Source of the DNA: Granulicella sp.
GTDB lineage: Bacteria > Acidobacteriota > Terriglobia > Terriglobales > Acidobacteriaceae
Reading direction: 5' to 3'
Length of the DNA stretch: 64,000 bases
NCBI GenBank assembly: GCA_025408425.1
Contig: JANXYX010000012.1
Span: 62,001-126,000, forward strand
In this document: in pieces, positions 1 to 7,409 of the stretch
Layout: the number at the start of each line of letters is the position of its first letter
Position numbering within the stretch: position 1 is the stretch's first letter
The notes under the pieces: generated by a model
Seen by the model: only the letters and a program-made list of their open reading frames with translations
Database searches by the model: none
Told to the model about the DNA's origin: nothing
Translations under genes and position numbers: made by a program

Positions 1-1925
1 TCGGGCCAGAAGGAGCCGTACCAGAGGCCGTTGACGCGGCCGTTGATGAGGTGGACTTGCTGGCGGGTGTAGAAGACGAGGGTGGAGCCGGAGGTGAGTT
101 CGCCGTCGAGGATGATGAGGTCGTTGGGCTGGCGGACGTGGTCGAGGGTGAGGGCTAGTTCTTTGGAGCCGAGGGTGGGGTAGAAGCGGGCAAGGCCGGA
201 GTGGACGGCGAGCAGGGTGACGACCATGGCGGCGGCAAGGGTGAGGTTCGCTGCGTAGGTGCGTTGGTTGCGGCGGAGGAGGTGGCTGACGAGGCCGATG
301 GCCAGCATGCTGAGGGAAACAGCGGTGAGGGGACCGCGGAAGAGTCCCATGGCGGCTCCGGTGAGGTCGAAGAGGTGGCCGAGGGAGAGGTTGTAGAACT
401 CAGGGTTCTGGGCGAGGAGGGTGGAGATGTCGGTGCCGGGGGCGGCGTGGGGTGCGGTGATGGCGAAGTATCCGCAGACGATGGCGATGAGGGTGGTGAG
501 GGGGAGAAGGATGATTGCGGACCAGCGGAGGGCGCTGCGTTTGGCAGCGAGGTCGCGGGCGTCGGCGCGGGCGAGGAGGCCGCCGGCCATGAGTGCGAGG
601 GCTGGGATGGCGGGAAGGGAGTAGTACTCCTGCCGGGCGGATAGGGTGAAGAAGATGAGGACGACAAGGGCCCAGAGGGATAGGCTGAGGGCGGCTTCGT
701 GGTCGTGGGTGTCGTCGGCTCCTACCCTTCGCGGTGAGGCTGCGAAGGATGGGGCACCCAGGGTTTGATGGTTGGTCAAGAAGGACCGTTTGCGGAGGGT
801 GCGGAGGTGTTGGGAGATGGCGCCGGGGAGGAAGGGGGCCCAGGGCATGATCCATATGAGGGCGAGGGCCCAGAAGAGCCAGACGGGGGTTTGGCCGTAG
901 TCGTGAGGGATGCGTTTGGAGAGGAATCGGGCGATGTGCTCGTTGTAGAGATAGAACCAGGCCCAGCCGCCTTTTGCGGGGAGGCCGAGGCCAGCAGGGA
1001 GCGCGATGGCGGGGGTGCGGAGGGCGGCGAGGATGTGCCAGGGGGCGGCGATGGTGAGGAATACGGCGGCGCTGGGGATGAGGTGGAGGCGGGCGACGAG
1101 GTGGAGTTGTTTGGTGAGGGCGAGGTAGAAGAAGACGAAGCCGATGGGGAAGACGATGCCGATGAGGCCCTTGGTGAGGAGGTTGAGGGCTATGACGGCG
1201 GCGAAGGCGAGGCAGGGGAGGAGGGGGGAGGGTTGTGCATTCCCACTCATGTCGCGATGAGACTGCGCCATGAATGGGGCACCCGGGGTGAATGAGGCAC
1301 CCGGGGTGAATGAGGCATCTGGGGTGGGGGTTGAAGGGACTGACCCCACGATAACCTCCGCTTCGCTTTGGTGATCATGGGGCACCCGGTTGATTCGTTC
1401 GAGGGCGATGAGGAAGAGGTGGACGGCGAGGGTCATCCAGAGGGCGAGGAGGATGTCTGGGATGTAGAAGCGAGTGAAGAGGTAGGGGCCGATGCCGGTG
1501 GCGATGGCGAGGGCGGCGTAGAAGCCTCCGCGGTCGGGGTGGGATGCGGGAGAGATGGCGCTGAAGAGGCGGATGCCGAGGGCGTAGGTGCTAAGGATGA
1601 GGGCGAGGACGGCGAGGGTGAGCGGAATTCTTGCGGCCCAGTCGTATTCCCCAAAGACAGCCATCGAGGAAGACGCCATCCAGTACATGAAGGGGGGCTT
1701 GTCGAAGAATCGGATGCCGTTGATGTAGGGGGTGACGTAGTCGTGGCGGTGGAGCATCTCGCGGGCGATCTCGATGTAGACGGAGTCGACGTCGTCAAGG
1801 AGGCCGGGGGAGAAGATGCATCCGAGCTGGAGGATGAGCCAGGCGAGGACGAGGATGGCGATGGAGCGGGGGCTCCAGCGGCGGGTGGGGGTGTTGATGA
1901 TTTCGGGAGCTGTGTGACTGGTCAT
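1..1925 (-). CDS. GT39/ArnT-like membrane glycosyltransferase, C-terminus cut by the window edge
   Basis: Polytopic transferase expected to move a sugar or aminosugar from a polyprenyl-phosphate donor onto an envelope acceptor. Read from ATG at 1925, it begins MTSHTAPEIINTPTRRWSPR, then a first membrane helix and the acidic loop LLDDVDSVYIEIAREM, where this family carries its catalytic aspartates. The frame stays open for about 641 codons to base 1. The motif VHLINGRVNG near the edge matches VHLVNGRSSS of the downstream paralogue, so only about 60 to 70 residues should be missing. The start overlaps the stop of an upstream gene? No: it overlaps the stop of the 5' neighbour at 1922-3910 by an ATGA, which indicates translational coupling. 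Two hairpin repeats lie in frame within it (722-760 and 1236-1391). Exact donor and acceptor cannot be told. Confidence 0.85.
   Translation of the reverse strand, partial: MTSHTAPEIINTPTRRWSPRSIAILVLAWLILQLGCIFSPGLLDDVDSVYIEIAREMLHRHDYVTPYINGIRFFDKPPFMYWMASSSMAVFGEYDWAARIPLTLAVLALILSTYALGIRLFSAISPASHPDRGGFYAALAIATGIGPYLFTRFYIPDILLALWMTLAVHLFLIALERINRVPHDHQSEAEVIVGSVPSTPTPDASFTPGASFTPGAPFMAQSHRDMSGNAQPSPLLPCLAFAAVIALNLLTKGLIGIVFPIGFVFFYLALTKQLHLVARLHLIPSAAVFLTIAAPWHILAALRTPAIALPAGLGLPAKGGWAWFYLYNEHIARFLSKRIPHDYGQTPVWLFWALALIWIMPWAPFLPGAISQHLRTLRKRSFLTNHQTLGAPSFAASPRRVGADDTHDHEAALSLSLWALVVLIFFTLSARQEYYSLPAIPALALMAGGLLARADARDLAAKRSALRWSAIILLPLTTLIAIVCGYFAITAPHAAPGTDISTLLAQNPEFYNLSLGHLFDLTGAAMGLFRGPLTAVSLSMLAIGLVSHLLRRNQRTYAANLTLAAAMVVTLLAVHSGLARFYPTLGSKELALTLDHVRQPNDLIILDGELTSGSTLVFYTRQQVHLINGRVNGLWYGSFWP
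722..760. repeat. GGGGCACCC-type hairpin repeat inside the GT39 gene
   Basis: The + strand reads ACCCTTCGC, a 9-base loop, GCGAAGGATGGGGCACCC. The arms CCTTCGC and GCGAAGG pair perfectly. The segment is read through in frame on the minus strand as residues around GAPSFAASPRRV, within a loop region before a membrane helix. It shares the TGGGGCACCC edge with copies at 1236-1391, 3319-3382 and 51478-51552. Confidence 0.75.
1236..1391. repeat. Compound GGGGCACCC repeat inside the GT39 gene
   Basis: A hairpin core (CCCACTCATG ... CATGAATGGGG, + strand, about 1242-1280) is followed by two further GGTGAATGAGGCACC units and a final ATGGGGCACCC at 1377-1387. On the minus strand the whole stretch is translated without a stop and includes twice-repeated PGASFTPGA and the tract APFMAQSHRDMSGN. 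The paralogue downstream has a single, different copy in the equivalent loop, so these are insertions in a tolerant loop rather than ancestral sequence. Confidence 0.75.
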
Positions 1926-3910
1926 TTTGCTGGGGACTCGTGATCGAGGGGGCGGTCGGTGAAGAGGGCTTTGCCGGAGGTTTCTTCGAGGAGGATCTTG
2001 TGGTCTCCGAGGAGTTTGTCGACTATGTCGCGGCGTTCGAGGGGGACGAAGAGGATCTTGCGTTCGCCGGTGCCCCAGGTTTTGACGAAATCGGCATCGG
2101 TGAGGAAGATGGGCGGTGCGTCAGGGAAAGTGGAGCCGAAGAGCATAGAGGAGGATCGGCCGTTGACGAGATGGACCTCTTCGCCGAGGTAGAAGGGGAT
2201 GGAGGAGCCGTAGGACTGGTCGCCGTAGAGGATGACCTGATTGTTGGGGGTGATGGCGCCGTCGTCTTCGAGTTCTTCGATCTTTTCGGCGAGATCCTGC
2301 GATGAGAGCATGGGGCCGAAGCGGACGAGGGCGATGTGAGCGGCGACGAGGAAGACAGTCGAGGTGAGCGCAATGGCGAGGGTTGCGGCGAGGTGATTGC
2401 GCCTGGTGCGGAGGAACCAAGCTATTGCGGGGCCGAAGGCGAAGGCGACGGCGGCGAGGGTGGCGGGGAGGCGCAGGGCAGCGAAGCTGGGGCCGGTGAG
2501 GTCGAAGAGGTGAGACATGGAGAGCGTGTAGTCGCCTACGCCGCGGTGGGCGAGGAGGTCGCCGATATCGGGAACGAAGGGGAGTTGACGGGAGGTCCAG
2601 AGGCCGAGGAAGAGGGTGATGGCGACGGCGATGCCTATGAGGGTGAGGGTGGCGTGGGCGAAGGTGATCCAGCGGTGGGAGGTGCGGTCTGCGGAGTAGT
2701 TGGCTTCGGCGCGGGTTAGGGAGGCGGTGATGAGGATCAGGAGGGGGAGGTAGGCGGGGAAGGTGTAGTACTCCTGATTGGTGGAGAGAGAGAAGAAGAG
2801 TAGGACTAATGCGGAGAAGAGGGTAAGGAGGAGGGTGGTGCGGTGGGTGTAGCTGGGGGAACTGAGATATTCCGAGAGGGCTGCGCGATTGCGCTTCCAC
2901 CGAAGGTAGAAAGTGATGACGGGAAGCGGGAGGAAGAGGCTCCAGGGGAAGAGCCAGACGAGGTGGAGGCTCCAGAAGAGGTAGCCGGGGAGCTTGTTGT
3001 AGTCCATGGGGATGCGCTTGCCGAGGAAGCGCAGGACGTGCTCGTTGATGAAGTAGAACCAGAAGAAGCCGTGGCCGTTCATGCCTCCAGTGTTGCGGAG
3101 CCCGGCGAGGATGTGCCAGGGGGCGGCGATGGCCAGGAAGAGGAGGGTTCCGGTGAGGGGTTTGAGTTTGCGAACGCTGCGCCATTCGCCGGTTAGAGCT
3201 AGGTAGAGGATGGCGGTGCCGAAGAAGAAGACGAGGGCTACGAGGCCTTTGGTGAGGACGGCGAGGGCGAGGGTGGTCCACATGAGGTAGGCGTGGGTGG
3301 TGGGGGAAAGGCGAGCGGTTCGCGCGGGGCGCGAATGCCCACTCATCGCATAAGGCAAAGATACGATGAATGGGGCACCCGGTTCTGTGGGGGAGTTGGC
3401 TTCAAGGGCTAGGAGGAGGGAGTAGAGGGCGGTGCAGAGGAGGAGGGAGAGGAGGACTTCGGGGATGAAGATGCGGGTGAAGAGAAAGACTCCGGCGGAG
3501 GTGAGGACGGCGAGGCCGGTGTAGAGGGCGGTGCGGTCGTTGAAGGCTTGACGCGCCCAGCAGTAGCCGAGGAGGCTAAGGAGGAGCACTGCGATGGCTT
3601 GAGGGAGGTGGGCGGCGAAGGTGTTGAAACCGAAGACTTTGAAGCTGATGGCTACAAGCCAGTAAGGGAGTGGGGCTTTTTCGAGGTAGCGGACGCCGTC
3701 GACTTTGAGGGTGACCCAGTCTCCTGAGATGGCGATGTGGCGGGCGGCGCTGGCGTGGGTTGCGTCGGCGTCGTCGAGGAGGGGTGGGGCGAAGAGGGAG
3801 GCGAAGAAGATGATGAGCCAGAGGCCGCTAAGGATGAGGAGGGCGGTCGAGTGGCTGGGGCCGCGGGTTGAGTAGGTGGCCGAACGGTCTGGAAGAGGTA
3901 GAGTTGTCAT
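1922..3910 (-). CDS. GT39/ArnT-like membrane glycosyltransferase
   Basis: 662 residues from ATG at 3910 (MTTLPLPDRSATYSTRG); longer readings upstream are Arg/His-rich without membrane character. The product has a first helix (LLILSGLWLIIFFASLFAPP), then LLDDADATHASAARHIA with the acidic pair typical of GT39 and ArnT enzymes, a loop with KAPLPYWL, and about ten further helices, ending in a soluble periplasmic-type domain. It should transfer a sugar from a polyprenyl-linked donor at the outer face of the inner membrane. It is the paralogue of the gene at 1-1925 and precedes it in an operon with a 4-base ATGA overlap. An in-frame hairpin repeat encodes PGAPFIVSLPYAMSGHSRP before the helix YLMWTTLALAVLTKGL. 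Confidence 0.87.
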   Translation of the reverse strand: MTTLPLPDRSATYSTRGPSHSTALLILSGLWLIIFFASLFAPPLLDDADATHASAARHIAISGDWVTLKVDGVRYLEKAPLPYWLVAISFKVFGFNTFAAHLPQAIAVLLLSLLGYCWARQAFNDRTALYTGLAVLTSAGVFLFTRIFIPEVLLSLLLCTALYSLLLALEANSPTEPGAPFIVSLPYAMSGHSRPARTARLSPTTHAYLMWTTLALAVLTKGLVALVFFFGTAILYLALTGEWRSVRKLKPLTGTLLFLAIAAPWHILAGLRNTGGMNGHGFFWFYFINEHVLRFLGKRIPMDYNKLPGYLFWSLHLVWLFPWSLFLPLPVITFYLRWKRNRAALSEYLSSPSYTHRTTLLLTLFSALVLLFFSLSTNQEYYTFPAYLPLLILITASLTRAEANYSADRTSHRWITFAHATLTLIGIAVAITLFLGLWTSRQLPFVPDIGDLLAHRGVGDYTLSMSHLFDLTGPSFAALRLPATLAAVAFAFGPAIAWFLRTRRNHLAATLAIALTSTVFLVAAHIALVRFGPMLSSQDLAEKIEELEDDGAITPNNQVILYGDQSYGSSIPFYLGEEVHLVNGRSSSMLFGSTFPDAPPIFLTDADFVKTWGTGERKILFVPLERRDIVDKLLGDHKILLEETSGKALFTDRPLDHESPAK
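3319..3382. repeat. GGGGCACCC-type double hairpin repeat inside a GT39 gene
   Basis: The + strand shows GTTCGCGCggGGCGCGAA followed by TGCCCACTCATCG, a loop, and CGATGAATGGGGCACCCGG. Arms CTCATCG and CGATGAA/TGGGG pair. It lies in frame in the coding sequence. The first small TTCGC stem-loop and the second GCCCA/TGGGGC stem-loop are both also present in the intergenic copy at 51478-51552. Confidence 0.78.
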
Positions 3911-4048
3911 CGTTTGGGGCTGCAGTAACAGGATAAATCTATCGGCTGCCGCTGTGTCGTGATGAAATGGCAGGCGCAGAGATGTTGTGCGGGGCTGTAT
4001 CTTGCTTGTGTTGGGGATTTTTGTTTTGCGGGGTGAATTCAGGAGAAG

Positions 4049-5614
4049 ATGCCTACTTTTGCAGCGATAGATATTGGGTCCAATTCGTGCCGGTTGAAGA
4101 TTGCGTCGGTGCAGATGCATCGGCTGAAGACCCTGCATGAAGACCGTGAGGTGACGCGGCTGGGAGAGAGTGTTTTCCAGACGGGAGTGATCTCCCCGGA
4201 GGCGATGGCGGCGACGATTCGGGCGCTGCGCCGGTTCCATAAGGCGGTACAGACGCAGGTGGCGGACAAGGTCCGGGTGGTGGCGACGAGCGCGATGCGG
4301 GACGCTCGGAATGCGGATGCGTTTACGGAGTGGGTGAAGTCTGCGACAGGGTGGAACGTCGAGGTGATTTCGGGTTTGGAAGAGGGGCGGCTGATCCACC
4401 TGGGAGTGGTGACGCATGAGGTGGGAGCGCGGGGGCGGTGTCTGCTGATCGACCTGGGCGGCGGGAGTTGCGAGGTGACGCTATCGGATGGTGGGCGGAT
4501 CAAGTCGATGGTGAGTTTGCCGCTGGGCGCGGTGCGGCTGCAGGAGCAGTTTTTGCTGACGGATCCTCCGCCGAAGGAGGATGTGGCGCGGCTGAAGCAG
4601 TTTATTGAACGGGAGCTGCGCCGGGCGGACAAGAAGCTGGGTGCGGTGCGGCGGGTGGGGCTGGTGGTGGCGACGTCTGGTACGGCTGCGGCGCTGGCGG
4701 AGGCAAGCGGTCATGTGCTGAAGGGCAATCTGGCGAAGAGGTCTCTGGCGAAGAAGCGGGTGGCTCGGGTGGGCTCTCTGACTGCGGATACAGCGGATGT
4801 TCGGCGGCTGGCGGAGCGACTGGCGAAGATGACGAACGCTGAACGCGAGGCGGTGCCGGGGATTGGGCCGCGGCGGTCGGAGATCATTATTGGCGGTGCG
4901 TTGGTTTATGCGAATCTTCTGGACCGGCTGGAGTTGAAGGGGTTTCGGTACTCGTCGCTGGGATTGCGGGATGGAATGCTGGCGCAGATGCTGGCGGAGG
5001 TCGATCTACGGACTTCGGTGCACCAGAAGATTGAGAGTGAACGCTGGGCGGGAGTGCTGGAGGTTTGCCGGCGGTACGGGACTGAGTTGCGAAATGTGGA
5101 TCCGGTGCGGGAGCATGTGGGGCAGTTATTCGATTCGATGCAGGGGGTACACCAGCTTCCGGAGGAGTATCGGCTGTGGCTGGAGACTGCGGCGATGATG
5201 CATGACGTGGGCAAGTTTATGAATCACCAGGGGCACTATCGTCATACGCAGTACATCATTGCGAACTCGGAGATTTTTGGTTTTTCGCCGGAGCAGCGTG
5301 CGATTGTAAGTGCGATTGCGCGGTACCTTGGGAAGACGAGGCCGGATGCGATGGATCGCGTTATGCGAGCGATTCCGCCGGAGGAGCATGTGCACGTGAT
5401 GCAGGCGGTGGTGCTGCTACGGCTGGCGGTGGCGTTGAATCAGGACCGGGCGAGCGCGACGGTGCGAATGCGGCCCCATGTGTATCCGAGACGGGTGCTG
5501 CTGGAGTTGGTGCCGGGGCGTGGTGGAGCGGAGCTGGAGGCGTGGTCGCTGAAGAAAGAGGCGGCTTACTTCCGTGAGGTCTTTCGCCGGGAGCTCTTTG
5601 TCGAGGTGGCGTAG
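4049..5614 (+). CDS. ppx: Exopolyphosphatase / guanosine pentaphosphate phosphatase family (Ppx/GppA)
   Basis: 521 residues, close to the length of E. coli Ppx. It removes terminal phosphate from polyphosphate or pppGpp. Start ATG 4049 is preceded by AGGAGA. The N-terminal actin-like ATPase fold shows phosphate-1 loop IDIGSNSCRLK (residues 7-17), the acidic catalytic region SGLEEGRLI (109-116) and the phosphate-2 loop LIDLGGGSCE (133-142). A C-terminal HD-like domain carries MMHDVGK near residues 383-390. The last 49 bases overlap the 3' end of the convergent SixA-type phosphatase gene. Both enzymes act on phosphate metabolism, which makes the pairing suggestive. Polyphosphate versus pppGpp preference cannot be decided from sequence. 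Confidence 0.9.
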   Translation: MPTFAAIDIGSNSCRLKIASVQMHRLKTLHEDREVTRLGESVFQTGVISPEAMAATIRALRRFHKAVQTQVADKVRVVATSAMRDARNADAFTEWVKSATGWNVEVISGLEEGRLIHLGVVTHEVGARGRCLLIDLGGGSCEVTLSDGGRIKSMVSLPLGAVRLQEQFLLTDPPPKEDVARLKQFIERELRRADKKLGAVRRVGLVVATSGTAAALAEASGHVLKGNLAKRSLAKKRVARVGSLTADTADVRRLAERLAKMTNAEREAVPGIGPRRSEIIIGGALVYANLLDRLELKGFRYSSLGLRDGMLAQMLAEVDLRTSVHQKIESERWAGVLEVCRRYGTELRNVDPVREHVGQLFDSMQGVHQLPEEYRLWLETAAMMHDVGKFMNHQGHYRHTQYIIANSEIFGFSPEQRAIVSAIARYLGKTRPDAMDRVMRAIPPEEHVHVMQAVVLLRLAVALNQDRASATVRMRPHVYPRRVLLELVPGRGGAELEAWSLKKEAAYFREVFRRELFVEVA

Positions 5615-6099
5615 GCGCGGATGGTGCGGGGGTCGATGAGGCCATGCAGGACGGCGGGGCCGCGGTTGAGACTGAGCCGGGCGAGGGAGCCTTTGCGGAG
5701 GCGGATGTTAGCGGGGCTGGTCGCCGACGCTGGTACGAGGAGAGCGCCCAGGAAGTCGGTGAGATTGGGATTGTGGCCGACGACGAGGAGGTTTTCGGCG
5801 TGGGCGTGGTCCTGCAGCAGCTTATGGAAGTCCTTGAGGGTGGCGGAGGGGGCTAGTGCTTTGGATTGCTGGATCGGGGCTTCGTAGCCGGTTTCGGTGG
5901 CGATGAGCGAAGCCGTCTGGAGGCAGCGCTTGAGGGGGCTGGAGACGATGACGTCAAACTGAACTTTGAGAGCGTTGAGGACCTGGGCCAGTTGAACGCA
6001 ATCGCGCTTGCCGTCCTTGTCGAGAGGGCGCTTGGTGTCGAGGAGCGGATTGGCGCGGCGGGTGCCAGCGCTGGCGTGCCGGAGGATAAATAAATTCAT
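5566..6099 (-). CDS. sixA: SixA-type histidine phosphatase
   Basis: 177 residues of the histidine phosphatase superfamily, SixA branch (small, cytoplasmic, no signal peptide). The phospho-accepting histidine is in LRHASAG (R7-H8), the SSPLKRC motif follows near residue 54, and the second histidine is in VVGHNPNL near residue 108. In E. coli SixA acts on phosphohistidine of phosphotransfer proteins; here the substrate is unknown. Start ATG 6099. The C-terminal tail (SSRRKTSRK) is basic and lies in the 49-base overlap with the end of ppx, so both coding ends constrain each other. Gene tail-to-tail with ppx; 143 bases separate it from the next gene. Confidence 0.85.
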   Translation of the reverse strand: MNLFILRHASAGTRRANPLLDTKRPLDKDGKRDCVQLAQVLNALKVQFDVIVSSPLKRCLQTASLIATETGYEAPIQQSKALAPSATLKDFHKLLQDHAHAENLLVVGHNPNLTDFLGALLVPASATSPANIRLRKGSLARLSLNRGPAVLHGLIDPRTIRAYATSTKSSRRKTSRK

Positions 6100-6242
6100 C
6101 GAACTGTAACAATTGTACGGCAGGTGCGGTTACGTATGGTGATTTGGTGGTCGCGATGTGGTGGATTGTGTGGAAAGGGTGGCGTCGAAACGGAGGCAAA
6201 TTGCGGTGACGCTGTCGGGGCGGGATTGCGTGAGTTTGCAGA

Positions 6243-7319
6243 CTATTCTGCGGGTGGATGTGGCGTGTGGTGGAAGACTCCGGGGTCAGGATTGTCAAGT
6301 GAGGGTGGCGCGGGTTCGGGGTCAGGGATGGGGTCGGGGATGGGGTGGGGCGTGTTGTCGGGTGTGGGGGGTGGTGGTTCTGGCAGAGGCATGTTGGCTT
6401 CTTTGAGGGGGGCGGTGGGGGAGAGGGGGATCCTGGGGAGGGGGAAGTCGAGGGCGAGGGTGGCGGCGGCTCCTCGTTGCCAGAAGCGGGTGAGGAGCAT
6501 GACGAAGAGGCCCAGTTGTGCGAGGAGGACCATGGTCCAGACGCGGGGTTGGGCGAGCTGGTGCATGGCGGTGCGGGCGGTGAAGTAGACGGCGGCGATA
6601 CCGAGGAGGGCCAGGGTAAGGAAGGTGAGGTAGGCGCGAAGGAAGTTCTGGCGGAGGGTGCGGAAGGCGGGGAGGAGGGTGTGACGGACGCGACGGTCAG
6701 GCTTGCCGTTGGCGTAACGCAGATGGCCTAGCTGGACGGTGTAGACCTCTACGAGATCGAAGTAGAGGCGGAGGACGGCTGCAACGAGGCCTATGAGGGT
6801 GAAGCTGACGACGTAGTGGAGGAAGGCGAAGCGACCGACGGCGTTGCGGTCTACGTGGGCTGCGAAGACGCTCTGGATGGCGAGCAGCGGGCCGAGGACG
6901 GCAGCGGAGAGGAGCAGGGTGAGGAGAGTGATGCGGATGAATCTCCAGAAGTGGGCGAGGCCCTGCTGGAGGAGGGTTCCGAGGTGGGCGGGGGTTCCAG
7001 TGAGGTAGCAGAAGAGGGTGCCGGGGACGATGACGAAGTAGAGGAGGAAGTAAAGGGGGAGGACCGCGAAGCTGGGGGTGAGGGTTCCGGGGGTATCGCT
7101 GAGTCGGACGAAGACTTCACTGGTGGTACCGAGATCGAAGCCGGACGACAAGCGCTGGGCGGCGAGGGAGTGAGCAGTGATGGCGGCGAGCTGGCTGTGC
7201 ATGTGCAGGGAGAAGAGGACGGCGAGAGTGAGATTGAAGACGTAGGTCCAGAGGAGCGCGGGAAAGCGGCTGAGGGTGCGGCTTAGTCCGTTGAGGAGGA
7301 GGCTACGGGGGTGGGGCAT
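6243..7319 (-). CDS. Polytopic membrane protein of unknown function
   Basis: 358 residues. I do not recognise a named family. About six hydrophobic segments are visible, including ALLWTYVFNLTLAVLFSLHM near the N-terminus, FAVLPLYFLLYFVIVPGTLF, ITLLTLLLSAAVLGPLLAI, VVSFTLIGLVAAVLRLYFDL, FLTLALLGIAAVYF and WTMVLLAQLGLFVMLLTRFW. The layout, with long hydrophobic blocks and a tyrosine-bearing VEVYTVQLGHLRY loop, resembles DUF4013-type or glycerophosphoryl-diester membrane-domain proteins, but this is only an impression. The C-terminal 55 residues are a proline-rich cytoplasmic or periplasmic tail with PIPDPIPDPEP repeats. Start ATG 7319; ends 90 bases downstream of the M1 peptidase gene, same strand. 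Confidence 0.75.
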   Translation of the reverse strand: MPHPRSLLLNGLSRTLSRFPALLWTYVFNLTLAVLFSLHMHSQLAAITAHSLAAQRLSSGFDLGTTSEVFVRLSDTPGTLTPSFAVLPLYFLLYFVIVPGTLFCYLTGTPAHLGTLLQQGLAHFWRFIRITLLTLLLSAAVLGPLLAIQSVFAAHVDRNAVGRFAFLHYVVSFTLIGLVAAVLRLYFDLVEVYTVQLGHLRYANGKPDRRVRHTLLPAFRTLRQNFLRAYLTFLTLALLGIAAVYFTARTAMHQLAQPRVWTMVLLAQLGLFVMLLTRFWQRGAAATLALDFPLPRIPLSPTAPLKEANMPLPEPPPPTPDNTPHPIPDPIPDPEPAPPSLDNPDPGVFHHTPHPPAE

Positions 7320-7409
7320 GGATATGGACCTCGGTGACGCGGCGATGAATGAAGCGTTGGTTGGTCTGGCGAAGTGCTACAGCAGATTCTTACGAGATGA
7401 CAAACAAAC

